Part shown: positions 1 to 9,373 of the stretch, piece after piece
Numbering within the stretch: the first letter of the stretch is position 1
Layout: every line of letters begins with the position of its first letter
Assembly (NCBI GenBank): GCA_944326225.1
Contig: CALVDI010000001.1
Span: 1-64,000, forward strand
Source of the DNA: an uncultured Bacteroidales bacterium
GTDB lineage: Bacteria > Bacteroidota > Bacteroidia > Bacteroidales > UBA932
Length of the DNA: 64,000 bases
Direction: 5' to 3'
Notes under the pieces: generated by a model
Databases searched by the model: none
What the model saw: only the letters and a program-made list of their open reading frames with translations
Told to the model about the DNA's origin: nothing
Position numbers and translations under genes: made by a program

Positions 1-828
1 GCCTACCAGTTCATGAAAGACAACAACTATTCGGTGGTCAAGAGCGGCTACGTAGGCGCCATAATACCCAGAGGCAGCCACCACTATGACCAGAACACCG
101 TGAACCACTTCCTGCACTGCATCCGCAGGGCCGCTGACTATGAGATAATGATCGACGCACACGAGCCGGTGCGGCCTACCGGACTGCACCGCACATGGCC
201 CAACTATCTTGCAGCTGAGTCCGGCCGAGGTACTGAGTTCGAATCCATGGGCGAGACAGGCAATCCTCCCGAACACACCACCATCATGCCCTTCACACGG
301 TTCATCGGCGGACCGATGGACTACACGCCCGGCATCTTCCAGACCGACATGTCCTACTACGACTCCACGTCCGTAGCCAGGATTCACACCACCCTGGTAA
401 AGCAGCTGGCCCTCTACGTCGTGCTCTACTCGCCCCTGCAGATGGTGGCCGACCTGCCCGAGAACTACGAACGGTTCCAGGATGCGTTCACATTCATACG
501 CAATGTGCCCACCGACTGGGACTACACCAAGGTACTCGAGGCCGAGCCTGGCGACTACATCACCACAGCCCGTAAGGCCAAGGGTGAGGATAAATGGTAT
601 ATAGGGGCCATCACTGATGAGAATGCCCGCACGGCAGTCATCGACTTCTCCAAACTGCCTCTGACAAAGGGGAAGAAGTATACCGCAATCATCTACGCCG
701 ACGGCGAGGATGCCTCCTGGGACGAGAATCCCCAGAGCTACAGGATAACCGAGACCACAGTCACCGGCAGCTCGCTTTTGGAGATACCCCTGGCCCGCAG
801 CGGCGGCGCCGCTATCGAACTCCGCTAG
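1..828 (+). CDS. GH97 family glycoside hydrolase, C-terminal part
   Basis: The reading frame is open from the first base, so the 5' end lies outside the window; about 275 residues remain and stop at TAG 826-828. The stretch HEPVRPTGLHRTWPN followed by GRGTEFE and GGPMDYTPGIF matches the catalytic-domain end of GH97 (SusB-like) enzymes. These are usually periplasmic, calcium-dependent alpha-glucosidases or alpha-galactosidases releasing sugars from oligosaccharides. The last ~110 residues form the beta-sandwich tail of the family. Substrate cannot be read from this fragment. It converges on the peptidase gene, with a 17-bp overlap of the two 3' ends. Confidence 0.9.
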   Translation, partial: AYQFMKDNNYSVVKSGYVGAIIPRGSHHYDQNTVNHFLHCIRRAADYEIMIDAHEPVRPTGLHRTWPNYLAAESGRGTEFESMGETGNPPEHTTIMPFTRFIGGPMDYTPGIFQTDMSYYDSTSVARIHTTLVKQLALYVVLYSPLQMVADLPENYERFQDAFTFIRNVPTDWDYTKVLEAEPGDYITTARKAKGEDKWYIGAITDENARTAVIDFSKLPLTKGKKYTAIIYADGEDASWDENPQSYRITETTVTGSSLLEIPLARSGGAAIELR

Positions 829-2422
829 CCCACCAGGCGGCGGTGAGGGGCTCGCCGGTAGCGCGGGTGATCATCTCGTTCCAAGGGTAGAGCTTGCCGG
901 GGGTGAAGACTTTCTCGGTCAGCCAGCGGCCTACCTCCGCACAGCCGGTGTAGGAATCGAAGGCCATATCTCCGCTCCGGGTGATATGCTCCACGATATA
1001 ATGGTGCATCTGCGAGGCGAAGAGCTCTCCCAACTGGTAATTGTGATAATAGCATGGATACAGGGCGATATGGATCTTGGCGGCCCAGTCCGGCTCGTCA
1101 CGGCCATCTGGATAGGTCAGCTGCTGATATTTCTCAACTAAATTGCACCACAGAGCATTGAGGTCCTGCTCCGGGTCGGCGTACATAGCCTTCTCAAAGC
1201 GGTAGACCACCTGCATGAAGCGGGACTGCACCAGCTGGCTCAGGCGGGCCGAGCGGCGGCAGTCAGGGGCAATGCGCTCCGCCTCCTCGGCCGGTATTCC
1301 GAGGTTGAGCCGCATCCACTCAGGGTTGCGCGACAGGCGGCCGAACATCATGGCCACACCCTCGGTGGTGAAAATACCGGCAGCCTCCCTGAGCAGGAAG
1401 GGCAGTTCCGGGTTGGCGTCGTGCCCTGCACTGTAGGCCGCATGACCGAACTCGTGCAGCATGGTCTCCATCCACCGCTCGTTATCGGTGAGGTTGCACA
1501 GCACCCGCACGTCCCCCATGCAGTCCATGTCGATGCAGAAAGCGTGCTGATTCTTGCCCTCGCGGGGATAGAGGTCGCTGCGGCGCAGCATAGGCTCCAC
1601 GTCCAGGCCGATGCTGCGGTAATAGTCAACAGTCAGCTGTTCCAGATTACGGCCCTTGTAGTAACTGTCGAAGTCCACTGGATACAGGTCCGGTGCCTCC
1701 TGGAAGAAGCGCCCCTGATAGTGCCAGGGCCGCAGATCCGACACTGATATGCCGCAACGCAAGGCCATGGCCTCGTCTATCTCCGCCTTTATCTGTACGA
1801 AACTGTCGCGGGAAAGCTCATCCACCTCATTCATCAGCAGTTCCACATCGCGCGGTTTCTCCCCGCTGAGGATCAGGCTCATGCTGTGATAGTTGGTAAA
1901 TCCCAGACAGTCGGCCAGCTGATTGCGCAACCGGACTACCTCCAGAATATCCGAAGCGACTTCCCGGCCTACCGCCTTGTGAGCCACCCAGACATCCTGC
2001 AGATCGGAGCAATCAGCCGAAGTCCGCAACAGCCGCTCTACCTCGTTGTCGTTGATCCTACGTCCTCTGAAATCCGCTCTGAATGCAGCGTACCTGCGCT
2101 CCAGAGCTGTCTCCTTCTCAATGATGGCATCCAACAATGCCTTGTCCGCCTGACGCGACATAAAACTGTTGTACAGCTCGTCCAGCTGCCTGCGCAGCAA
2201 CGGGTCCGTCACACTGCCCGACTCCTTGATCCCGCGGAGGGCATCAAACGTCCTCACATCCGAGAAAAGCCCGGCTATTTTCTTACTGACTTCCGCATAA
2301 CGGTCAAATGCCACGGCACTTCCCGTCGTCGTACCCTCCCAGTAAGCCTCGGAGGATGCCTTGACCAGCGGCGCATACTCCGCCACCGTCCTGTCTATGA
2401 TTTCCTGTAACTCCATATCCAT
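812..2422 (-). CDS. M3/M2-like zinc metallopeptidase (oligoendopeptidase)
   Basis: A protein of about 536 residues if it starts at MDMELQ (ATG 2420-2422); the upstream in-frame extension is unlikely because it runs through the DUF4295 gene. The gluzincin zinc motif HEFGH lies near residues 323-327, followed by LREAAGIFTTEG near 345-355, which supplies the third zinc-ligand Glu and a second conserved Glu as in M3/M2 peptidases. No signal peptide is visible, so cytoplasmic peptide degradation is the likely role. The family assignment between M3 (oligopeptidase F/thimet) and M2 is not settled by eye. Confidence 0.8.
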   Translation of the reverse strand: MDMELQEIIDRTVAEYAPLVKASSEAYWEGTTTGSAVAFDRYAEVSKKIAGLFSDVRTFDALRGIKESGSVTDPLLRRQLDELYNSFMSRQADKALLDAIIEKETALERRYAAFRADFRGRRINDNEVERLLRTSADCSDLQDVWVAHKAVGREVASDILEVVRLRNQLADCLGFTNYHSMSLILSGEKPRDVELLMNEVDELSRDSFVQIKAEIDEAMALRCGISVSDLRPWHYQGRFFQEAPDLYPVDFDSYYKGRNLEQLTVDYYRSIGLDVEPMLRRSDLYPREGKNQHAFCIDMDCMGDVRVLCNLTDNERWMETMLHEFGHAAYSAGHDANPELPFLLREAAGIFTTEGVAMMFGRLSRNPEWMRLNLGIPAEEAERIAPDCRRSARLSQLVQSRFMQVVYRFEKAMYADPEQDLNALWCNLVEKYQQLTYPDGRDEPDWAAKIHIALYPCYYHNYQLGELFASQMHHYIVEHITRSGDMAFDSYTGCAEVGRWLTEKVFTPGKLYPWNEMITRATGEPLTAAWWASGVR

Positions 2423-2478
2423 AAAACAAAACAGGGTGTCGTCACCGGCACCCCGTCTATCATTATTACCAATAAATC

Positions 2479-2640
2479 TTACTTCTTCGCGAAGAAATCC
2501 TTTGCATGGTCGGTAGCCACGAAATCCTCCTTGAAGATATAGGCTCCGGTACGCTCGGACTTTTCCATACGGATACATTTGACAAATGTCCTCTTGGAGG
2601 CCTTGTCGCCGCTGAAGGTTGCAACCGCTTTCTTTGCCAT
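2479..2640 (-). CDS. DUF4295 small basic protein
   Basis: A 53-residue protein starting MAKKAVATFSGD and ending AKDFFAKK. It fits DUF4295, a short lysine-rich family found in Bacteroidota almost always beside rpmG and rpmB, as here (10 bp from rpmG). The context and composition suggest a ribosome-associated protein, but no biochemical function is established to my knowledge. It is last in the rpmB-rpmG-DUF4295 run. Confidence 0.9.
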   Translation of the reverse strand: MAKKAVATFSGDKASKRTFVKCIRMEKSERTGAYIFKEDFVATDHAKDFFAKK

Positions 2641-2650
2641 ATGCTATAAA

Positions 2651-2839
2651 TTATTTGATTTCCTTGTGAACTGTTACCCTGCGGAGGTAAGGATTGTATT
2701 TCTTACGCTCCAGACGGTCAGGAGTGTTCTTCTTGTTCTTTGTGGTGATGTAACGGGAGATTCCGGGAACTCCGCTGTCCTTCTGCTCTGTGCACTCGAG
2801 GATCACCTGTACTCTATTGCCTTTTGCTTTCTTTGCCAT
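2651..2839 (-). CDS. rpmG: 50S ribosomal protein L33
   Basis: 62 residues with the L33 pattern: [19 protein letters not shown] at the start and [19 protein letters not shown] at the end. L33 is a small protein of the large ribosomal subunit near the E site. The form lacks the paired CxxC zinc motifs, so it is the zinc-independent type. It sits between rpmB and the DUF4295 gene in a tight cluster on the minus strand. Confidence 0.96.
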   Translation of the reverse strand: MAKKAKGNRVQVILECTEQKDSGVPGISRYITTKNKKNTPDRLERKKYNPYLRRVTVHKEIK

Positions 2840-2858
2840 AATAAGTACCCTCCGTCTA

Positions 2859-3101
2859 TTAATAAATGTCGATTAAACCTTTTTCCTGAGCGGCCTTCAG
2901 AGTAGCTGCGAGACCGTTCTTGTTGATAGTCCTCATGCCGGCAGCAGAGACTTTAAGAGTGACGAACCTGTTCTCCTCCTCGAGCCAGAAGCGCTTTACC
3001 TTCAGGTTGGGAGCGAACTCGCGTTTTGTGCGACGCTTGGAGTGGGAAACATTGTTTCCGATCACCCGCTTCTTTCCAGTTACTTGACAAACACGTGCCA
3101 T
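2859..3101 (-). CDS. rpmB: 50S ribosomal protein L28
   Basis: 80 residues, full length for L28: [20 protein letters not shown], then [13 protein letters not shown] and a [18 protein letters not shown] end. It is a structural component of the large ribosomal subunit. First gene of the L28-L33-DUF4295 cluster, 73 bp downstream of lepB on the same strand. Confidence 0.97.
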   Translation of the reverse strand: MARVCQVTGKKRVIGNNVSHSKRRTKREFAPNLKVKRFWLEEENRFVTLKVSAAGMRTINKNGLAATLKAAQEKGLIDIY

Positions 3102-3174
3102 ATATTTATCCTATTTTATTTCAAATTTTAAAGGGCTGCAAATATCCCCTTTTTTTCTTAAAATTCCAAATTTT

Positions 3175-4512
3175 TTACACAAACTTCAATAAACGGTTCC
3201 ATCTGATATTCCGAGGGAAAGGTTTATTGACGTCCTTGGAGAACCATACCACCCTGGGCTTTCCCACGATGTGGTTCTCGGGAACGAATCCCCAATAGCG
3301 CGAGTCGAGAGAGTTGTGCCTGTTGTCCCCCATCATGAAGTAGTAGTCCATGGCGAAGGTGTAGTGAGTCGCCGGAGCTCCGTCTATCAGGATAGTGCCG
3401 TCCTGTACCTTAAGATCGTGTCCCTCGTATACGCTGATGATACGGCTGTAGAGGGGCAGATTTCCGAGGGTCAGGGCCACGCTGTCTCCCTTTGCCGGAA
3501 TGTACAGGGGACCGTAGTTGTCCCTGGTCCACCTGAAATCCTCCGCAAACGGGAAGAGCATCAGGTACGAATCCGGATAATCGGGAGGATAGACATCCAC
3601 GTTGCGGCGGCATTCCTGCACATTGGCGACAGAGGCCAGCTTGTCCGCAGCCTCAGCGGTCATGGACAGGGCCGGATATCCGGGCAGGGTCGCGTCGAAC
3701 CATATTCCGGATGTCTGAATGCCGGCATCCTCGAGTATCTTGGCATTGACAGGCGTGCCGTTGGTTATCACCGTATAGGAATTCTGGATACCAGGATATA
3801 CATCCAGTGAGTCACCGTTGACAAATACCCGTCCGTCGCGCACCTCAAGGGTGTCTCCGGCTACGGCCACACATCTCTTCACATAGTTGTCCTCCTTGTC
3901 CACCGGCCTGGTGATCAGGGGACCGTACATCCTCTCGGGGTACTCCCTGCCGTTGAAACGCACATGGGTGTAATAGTCATCCACCGGTCTCTTGGAGAGA
4001 ACTGTATCTCCGTGAGGAAAATTGAAGACGACTATGTCTCCGCGCTCAACGTGTCCGAAACCTGCCAGACGCCTGTAGTCGCGCTTGATAAGGTCCGAAT
4101 AGGACTTCTTACCGAAGATGGTGTTGTGGACAAAGGGTATGGAGAGAGGTCTCTCCGGCAGCTTGGGTCCGTAGGCCAGTTTCCCCACAAACAAGTAGTC
4201 TCCTGTCATCAGAGTGCTCTCCATAGACGAGGACGGAATCCGGAATGCCTGGAGGATGAAGATATTGAGAGGTATCACGACTATGACGGCGAAGATGATG
4301 GCGTCTAGCCAGTCCAGCCATACATTGCGCTTCTCCCCCTCCTTGTAGTTCTTCTTCCAGAATGCCCACTTTACCTTCCTGGTGATGAATATGTCGAAAA
4401 TCACTGCGAGGCCCAGAAGCCACCAGTAATTGCCGAGCCATATCACCCAGAGGAGATAGAGCAGACCCCAGAGTCCGAATTTGAACCACTTATTTTGCAG
4501 GAACTCTCTCAC
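3175..4512 (-). CDS. lepB: Signal peptidase I
   Basis: A 445-residue S26 serine peptidase that removes signal peptides from exported proteins at the inner membrane. Two hydrophobic stretches (about residues 11-45) and one further membrane segment (about 68-90) precede the catalytic box RIPSSSMESTL, with Ser96 as nucleophile. The general base is Lys212 in NYVKRCVAVAGD, and box E is GDNRHNSLDSRYWGF. A large insertion between the catalytic lysine and box E makes it longer than enterobacterial LepB; such insertions are common in Bacteroidota. It follows rplT by 6 bp and probably shares its transcript. Confidence 0.95.
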   Translation of the reverse strand: MREFLQNKWFKFGLWGLLYLLWVIWLGNYWWLLGLAVIFDIFITRKVKWAFWKKNYKEGEKRNVWLDWLDAIIFAVIVVIPLNIFILQAFRIPSSSMESTLMTGDYLFVGKLAYGPKLPERPLSIPFVHNTIFGKKSYSDLIKRDYRRLAGFGHVERGDIVVFNFPHGDTVLSKRPVDDYYTHVRFNGREYPERMYGPLITRPVDKEDNYVKRCVAVAGDTLEVRDGRVFVNGDSLDVYPGIQNSYTVITNGTPVNAKILEDAGIQTSGIWFDATLPGYPALSMTAEAADKLASVANVQECRRNVDVYPPDYPDSYLMLFPFAEDFRWTRDNYGPLYIPAKGDSVALTLGNLPLYSRIISVYEGHDLKVQDGTILIDGAPATHYTFAMDYYFMMGDNRHNSLDSRYWGFVPENHIVGKPRVVWFSKDVNKPFPRNIRWNRLLKFV

Positions 4513-4518
4513 TTACGG

Positions 4519-4869
4519 TTACTGAGCCTTTACAGAGTTGATGACTGCCTCGAATGCCTGGGGATTATTGAGAGCCAGGTCTGCCAGTACCTTGCGGTTC
4601 AGCCCTACGTTCTGCTTTGCGAGAGCGCCGATGAACTGAGAGTAGTTCATACCGTGCTCACGGGCAGCTGCGTTGATACGCTGAATCCAAAGCGAGCGGA
4701 AATTGCGTTTCTTTTGTTTACGGTCGCGGTATGCGTAGCCCAAACCTTTCTCGTAGGTGTTCTTGGCTACAGTCCAGACATTCTTCCTTGCGAGGAAGTT
4801 ACCGCGGGTCTGTTTGAGAATTTTCTTACGGCGTGCTCTTGAGGCCACCGAATTCACTGATCTTGGCAT
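4519..4869 (-). CDS. rplT: 50S ribosomal protein L20
   Basis: 116 residues: [19 protein letters not shown], then the L20 signature around [22 protein letters not shown]20 binds 23S rRNA early in 50S assembly and in many bacteria represses the infC-rpmI-rplT transcript. It lies in the conserved order thrS-infC-rpmI-rplT, with a 90-bp gap to rpmI. Confidence 0.97.
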   Translation of the reverse strand: MPRSVNSVASRARRKKILKQTRGNFLARKNVWTVAKNTYEKGLGYAYRDRKQKKRNFRSLWIQRINAAAREHGMNYSQFIGALAKQNVGLNRKVLADLALNNPQAFEAVINSVKAQ

Positions 4870-4959
4870 ACTACACTTTTTGATTTTAAGAATGTCAGCG
4901 CTCCCCCCTTTCGGGAGACTTTTTCTGCTGAGGCATTCAGTTAAACAATAATTTTAAAC

Positions 4960-5154
4960 TTAGGCGACAATCATTTCCTTGATCCTCCTGGTGTCGCAGG
5001 CATCAGCTACAACGACCTTGTTGAGGTTCCTTTTCTGCTTTGTCGTCTTCTTGGTGAGAATGTGGCTGTGGTAAGCGTGTCTTCTCTTCACTTTTCCAGT
5101 TCCGGTAAGCACGAAGCGCTTTTTGGCACCGGAGTTGGTCTTCATTTTGGGCAT
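4960..5154 (-). CDS. rpmI: 50S ribosomal protein L35
   Basis: 64 residues with the L35 pattern [32 protein letters not shown]. It is a structural protein of the large subunit. Gene order infC-rpmI-rplT is conserved across bacteria, and the gap to infC is 44 bp. Confidence 0.97.
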   Translation of the reverse strand: MPKMKTNSGAKKRFVLTGTGKVKRRHAYHSHILTKKTTKQKRNLNKVVVADACDTRRIKEMIVA

Positions 5155-5198
5155 TGTTACAATAAATTTAATTAAACTATAAAAACGTTACAAAACGG

Positions 5199-5834
5199 TT
5201 ATTTCTTCTTTACAGGAGCGATCATCATTATCATCCTCTTGCCCTCCAGTCTCGGCATCTGCTCCGCCTTTCCGTACTCCTCAAGTTCCAGGGCGAAGCG
5301 CAGCAGCAGCTTCTCACCCTGCTCGGAGAAGAGTATCGAACGGCCCCTGAAGAACACGTACGCCTTGACCTTCGAGCCTTCCTGCAGGAAGTTTATGGCG
5401 TGCTTGAGCTTGAACTGGAAGTCGTGCTCGTCGGTGTTCGGACCGAAGCGGATCTCCTTTATCACCACCTTGGAGGCGTTGGACTTCATCTCCTTCGCCT
5501 TCTTCTTCTGCTGATAGACGTACTTCTGGTAGTCTATGATCTTGCAGACAGGGGGATCAACCTTCGCGGATATCTCCACCAGATCCAGCTCGAGACTCTC
5601 CGCAAGCCTCAGGGCTTCCCGCAATGGATATATACCCGACTGAGGGATATTGTCTCCCACAAGCCTTACCTTAGGTGCCGTGATCCCGTCATTGACCTTC
5701 GGCCCGTCATCCTTTGCCGGCTGGCGGCTGCCGTTTCCATTGTTGTTGCGGCCCTCTGCGCTGTTGTTTCCGTTCTGCGGCATATTGGGCCGGGGAGCAC
5801 CCGTATAAGGGCGCTTTTTTACAGGTGTTGCGAT
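5199..5834 (-). CDS. infC: Translation initiation factor IF-3, probable AUC start
   Basis: IF-3 binds the 30S subunit and checks start-codon choice. The domain begins at [17 protein letters not shown] and ends [14 protein letters not shown]. The first in-frame ATG (5781-5783) has no ribosome-binding site and would cut into a low-complexity Asn/Gly leader. Seventeen codons upstream, in the same frame, an ATC codon at 5832-5834 is preceded by AGGAGG (5843-5848 on the plus strand as cctcct) with 8 bases between. infC is known in other bacteria for rare AUU/AUC starts that allow autoregulation by IF-3, so I prefer this start (211 residues). If it is wrong, the gene is 5199-5783. Confidence 0.9.
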   Translation of the reverse strand: MATPVKKRPYTGAPRPNMPQNGNNSAEGRNNNGNGSRQPAKDDGPKVNDGITAPKVRLVGDNIPQSGIYPLREALRLAESLELDLVEISAKVDPPVCKIIDYQKYVYQQKKKAKEMKSNASKVVIKEIRFGPNTDEHDFQFKLKHAINFLQEGSKVKAYVFFRGRSILFSEQGEKLLLRFALELEEYGKAEQMPRLEGKRMIMMIAPVKKK

Positions 5835-5848
5835 AAAGTAGTCCTCCT
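5832..5848 (-). promoter_or_regulatory. Strong Shine-Dalgarno with AUC start codon of infC
   Basis: Read on the minus strand: AGGAGG, eight bases, then ATC in the infC frame. Strong Shine-Dalgarno sites are uncommon in Bacteroidota, where the anti-SD is largely sequestered, so a perfect site in front of a discriminated start codon points to a specific control device rather than routine initiation. Function is inferred. Confidence 0.65.
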
Positions 5849-5856
5849 TTAAAGTT

Positions 5857-7791
5857 TTAGTTAATCATGTTTTTTACTTCCTCGTTGACTTTCGCAGCGA
5901 ATTCCTCAGGGGTCATGGAACCTTTGTCCCCCTCTCCCTGACGGCGGACAGAGACAGTTCCACCTGCCTCCTCCTTCTCGCCGACCACCAGCAGGAAGGG
6001 GATTCGCTTGAGCTCGTTCTCCCTGATTTTCTTGCCGATAGTCTCGTTACGCTCGTCAACCGAGGCGCGAATATCGTAATTATTAAGCAATTCGCAAACT
6101 TTTTTTGCGTAATCGTTGTATTTTTCACTGATGGGCAGCACCACCGCCTGCTCGGGTGTGAGCCACAGAGGGAACTTGCCTCCGGTGTGCTCGATGAGCA
6201 CTGCCACGAACCTCTCCATGGAGCCGAAAGGGGCGCGGTGAATCATTACGGGACGGTACTTCTTGTCGTCCGCGCCGGTGTACTCAAGCTCGAAACGCTC
6301 GGGAAGGTTGTAATCCACCTGAATGGTTCCCAGCTGCCAGCGGCGGCCGATTGCGTCCTTGACCATGAAGTCCAGCTTAGGACCGTAGAAAGCGGCCTCG
6401 CCGTACTCCACGATGGTCTTCAGACCCTTCTCCTGAGCCGCCTCGATGATGGCCTGCTCGGCCTTCTCCCAGTTCTCGTCAGTACCTATATATTTACTTC
6501 GGTCATTCTTGTCGCGCAGGGATACCTGGGCGATGTACTCGTCGAAATCAAGCGTCTTGAAGATATAGAGCACGATGTCTATCACCTTGCAGAACTCCTC
6601 CTTGAGCTGGTCGGGACGGCAGTAGATGTGGGCGTCGTCCTGTGTGAAGCCGCGCACGCGGGTCAGACCGTGCAGCTCGCCGCTCTGCTCATAGCGGTAC
6701 ACCGTGCCGAACTCGGCCAGACGGATAGGCAGATCCTTGTATGAGTGGGGCTTGCTGCGGTATATCTCGCAGTGGTGAGGGCAGTTCATGGGCTTCAGCA
6801 GGAACTCCTCTCCCTCCTGGGGTGTAGTGATAGGACGGAATGAGTCGGCACCGTATTTGGCATAGTGGCCCGATGTCACATAAAGTTCCTTCTGGCCGAT
6901 ATGCGGGGTAATCACCGGCAGATAACCGTATGATTTCTGAACCTTGCGGAGGAACATCTCCAGACGCTCACGCAGGGCCGCACCTTTAGGTAACCACAGA
7001 GGCAATCCGGCTCCTACTCTCGGAGAGAATGTGAACAGCTCCAACTCCTTGCCTATCTTCCGGTGGTCCCTCTTCTTGGCCTCCTCCATCATGGTCATAT
7101 ACTCATCAAGCATTTTCTTCTGGGGGAATGTGATACCGTAGATACGGGTAAGCATCTTGTTGTGCTCGTCTCCTCTCCAGTAGGCTCCGGCGATAGAAGT
7201 CAGCTTGACGGCCTTGATGACCGAGGTGTCCCTCAGGTGGGGTCCGCGGCACAGGTCGGTGAAACTGCCGTTGGTATAGAACGTAATCGTACCGTCCTCC
7301 AGATCCTTGATAAGGTCGCACTTGTACTCATCTCCCTTCTGTGTATAGGTGTCCATGGCCTCGGCCTTGGACACTTCCTTGCGTACGAAATGCTGTTTCT
7401 GGCGGGCCAGCTCTATCATCTTGTCCTCTATCTTCTTGAGGTCGGAGTCGGTGATGGTCCTGTCCCCCAGATCCACGTCATAGTAGAATCCGTTCTCGAT
7501 CGAAGGTCCGATACCGAACTTGATGCCGGGGTAAAGGAGTTCCAGAGCCTCGGCCATCAGATGGGACGAAGAGTGCCAGAAAGTGGACTTGGCCTCCTGG
7601 TCCTCCCATTTATGCAGCTTGAGCTGACCGCTTTCCGTAAGGGGAAGCTCAAGGTCCATTACTTTTCCGTTGAATGATGCCGCAAGCACCTCGCCTGCGA
7701 GACGCGGAGATATCTGCTCCGCGATCTGATAAGGAGTGATACCCTTTTCATAGCTTCTGACGCTGCCGTCAGGAAATGTTATATCTATCAT
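5857..7791 (-). CDS. thrS: Threonyl-tRNA synthetase
   Basis: 644 residues starting at [10 protein letters not shown] (ATG 7789-7791). It charges tRNA-Thr. In order: TGS domain, the editing domain with [11 protein letters not shown], the class II core with [10 protein letters not shown] and the motif 2 region ([18 protein letters not shown]), and an anticodon-binding domain near residue 540 onward ([15 protein letters not shown]). It heads the thrS-infC-rpmI-rplT run. Its promoter overlaps that of the divergent DUF4199 gene. Confidence 0.97.
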   Translation of the reverse strand: MIDITFPDGSVRSYEKGITPYQIAEQISPRLAGEVLAASFNGKVMDLELPLTESGQLKLHKWEDQEAKSTFWHSSSHLMAEALELLYPGIKFGIGPSIENGFYYDVDLGDRTITDSDLKKIEDKMIELARQKQHFVRKEVSKAEAMDTYTQKGDEYKCDLIKDLEDGTITFYTNGSFTDLCRGPHLRDTSVIKAVKLTSIAGAYWRGDEHNKMLTRIYGITFPQKKMLDEYMTMMEEAKKRDHRKIGKELELFTFSPRVGAGLPLWLPKGAALRERLEMFLRKVQKSYGYLPVITPHIGQKELYVTSGHYAKYGADSFRPITTPQEGEEFLLKPMNCPHHCEIYRSKPHSYKDLPIRLAEFGTVYRYEQSGELHGLTRVRGFTQDDAHIYCRPDQLKEEFCKVIDIVLYIFKTLDFDEYIAQVSLRDKNDRSKYIGTDENWEKAEQAIIEAAQEKGLKTIVEYGEAAFYGPKLDFMVKDAIGRRWQLGTIQVDYNLPERFELEYTGADDKKYRPVMIHRAPFGSMERFVAVLIEHTGGKFPLWLTPEQAVVLPISEKYNDYAKKVCELLNNYDIRASVDERNETIGKKIRENELKRIPFLLVVGEKEEAGGTVSVRRQGEGDKGSMTPEEFAAKVNEEVKNMIN

Positions 7792-7813
7792 AATAGAATA
7801 AATTGCTTTCTTA

Positions 7814-7845
7814 TTTGAATCCAAGCTGCAAAATTACTAAATTTG
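7814..7845 (+). promoter_or_regulatory. Predicted promoter of the DUF4199 gene
   Basis: TTTG at 7814-7817, 20 bases, then TAAATTTG at 7838-7845: a near-perfect match to the Bacteroidota sigma-ABfr consensus. The ATG follows at 7870. It overlaps the minus-strand thrS promoter, so the two may compete for polymerase. Confidence 0.65.
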
Positions 7846-7859
7846 CAGTCAAATCCAAC
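7829..7859 (-). promoter_or_regulatory. Predicted thrS promoter (Bacteroidota type)
   Basis: On the minus strand a perfect -7 box TAATTTTG occupies 7829-7836. A -33-like TTG lies 18-19 bases upstream (7856-7859). The thrS start is about 38 bases downstream of the box. Confidence 0.55.
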
Positions 7860-7869
7860 TAATTCCGAG

Positions 7870-8406
7870 ATGAACTACAAACTTAATTGGTCTGAAGCCG
7901 CGAAATACGGTCTGATACTCGCAAGTGTCTCCGTAGTAATCAATTTAGTCACCAGCATATTCCAGCTGCCGGCAGTACTGAACGTCCTCCTGAGCGTCAT
8001 AAAGCTGTGCGGCTCCGTATACATAGCCTACTACGCCATGAGACGCAACGCCGATTCATGGGAGCACATCACATACGGGCAGTCTTTCGGTTTCGGTATG
8101 GCGGTATGCACTTTCTCAGCCATAGTCTGCACCCTGTTCGTACTGCTCACCTATACGGTCATCCTCCCCGACTCTCTGATCACCCTGCTGGACACGATGT
8201 TCGCCACATACGAGTCAATGGGTCTGGCCGAGACCATGGACTACGACATGCTTGCCCGCTCCATGCCGGTCATCATCACTCTATCCCAGTTCATCGGATG
8301 CGTCATTTGCGGAGTGATCGTATCGGCCATCCTGGCCGCTTTCGCCAAAAAGGACAGCTCCAACCCGTTCAACAGCACATCCGGCTATTCCGGCACCGAA
8401 GAATAA
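7870..8406 (+). CDS. DUF4199 four-helix membrane protein
   Basis: 178 residues from MNYKLNWSEAAKYGLILASV. Four hydrophobic segments can be seen (about residues 12-32, 35-55, 72-95 and 138-160), with a short acidic cytoplasmic tail. This fits DUF4199, a small integral membrane family of Bacteroidota with no known activity. It often stands directly before a family 2 glycosyltransferase, as here (4-bp gap), so a link to lipid-linked sugar metabolism is a reasonable inference. Confidence 0.8.
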   Translation: MNYKLNWSEAAKYGLILASVSVVINLVTSIFQLPAVLNVLLSVIKLCGSVYIAYYAMRRNADSWEHITYGQSFGFGMAVCTFSAIVCTLFVLLTYTVILPDSLITLLDTMFATYESMGLAETMDYDMLARSMPVIITLSQFIGCVICGVIVSAILAAFAKKDSSNPFNSTSGYSGTEE

Positions 8407-8410
8407 ACAC

Positions 8411-9373
8411 ATGGACCTTTCTATAGTAATTTCCCTCTACAACGAGAACGAGTCCCTCCGCGAACTGACGGAATGGATAGACCGTGCCATCGCAGGCTCG
8501 CCCATAGCCGGCATCGAATACGAGATACTGATGATAGACGACGGCAGCGACGACGGCTCCTGGGAGACGATAAAGGAGCTTTCCGCCGTCAATCCCCATA
8601 TCCGCGCCTACAGCTTCCGCCGCAACTACGGCAAGTCGGCCGCCCTCCAGACAGGCTTCCGCGAGGCCGCCGGAGATGTGGTCATCACCATGGACGCCGA
8701 TCTCCAGGACAGTCCGGACGAGATACCCGAGCTGTACCGTATGATTAAGGAAGACGGCTACGACCTGGTGTCCGGCTGGAAAAAGGTCCGCCACGACAAC
8801 ACCCTCACCAAGAACATACCTTCGAAGATATACAACTTCACCGCCCGCAAGGTGACCGGCCTGAAGCTGCACGACATGAACTGCGGCCTGAAGGCTTACC
8901 GGGGTGAGGTGGTCAAGGAGATAGAAGTCTACGGAGACATGCACCGCTACATTCCCTACATCGCCAAGAACGCCGGTTTCACCAAGATAGGCGAGAAAGT
9001 CGTCGTCCACCGCAAGCGCAAATACGGAAAGAGCAAGTTCGGCATGAGCCGTTTCTTCAACGGCTTCCTCGACCTGATGACGATATGGTTCCTCTCCGGC
9101 TTCGGCAAGAAACCCATGCACATCTTCGGAGTCTGGGGCATCGTGTTCTTCCTCATAGGCTTCGTCATCGCCCTCTGGCTGATCATCGACAAGATCGTCT
9201 CGCAGGTACACGGCCTGCAGTTCCGCTATGTCACCGACCAGCCCCTGTTCTACCTGGCTCTAGTGGCCATCCTTGTCGGCGTGATGATGTTCCTCACCGG
9301 CTTCCTCGGCGAGCTGGTATCCAGGAACAGTGCCACCCGCAACGAATACAAAATCAAGGAAGTAGTAAAATAG
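8411..9373 (+). CDS. Family 2 membrane glycosyltransferase (DPMS/ArnC-like)
   Basis: 320 residues. The GT-A core starts MDLSIVISLYNENESL, with the nucleotide-binding DDGSDDGS and the metal-binding MDADLQD near residue 95. Two C-terminal membrane helices (about 237-262 and 278-302) match enzymes that move a sugar from a nucleotide donor to undecaprenyl phosphate at the inner membrane. The sugar and the acceptor pathway cannot be told from sequence. It is probably co-transcribed with the DUF4199 gene. Confidence 0.88.
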   Translation: MDLSIVISLYNENESLRELTEWIDRAIAGSPIAGIEYEILMIDDGSDDGSWETIKELSAVNPHIRAYSFRRNYGKSAALQTGFREAAGDVVITMDADLQDSPDEIPELYRMIKEDGYDLVSGWKKVRHDNTLTKNIPSKIYNFTARKVTGLKLHDMNCGLKAYRGEVVKEIEVYGDMHRYIPYIAKNAGFTKIGEKVVVHRKRKYGKSKFGMSRFFNGFLDLMTIWFLSGFGKKPMHIFGVWGIVFFLIGFVIALWLIIDKIVSQVHGLQFRYVTDQPLFYLALVAILVGVMMFLTGFLGELVSRNSATRNEYKIKEVVK

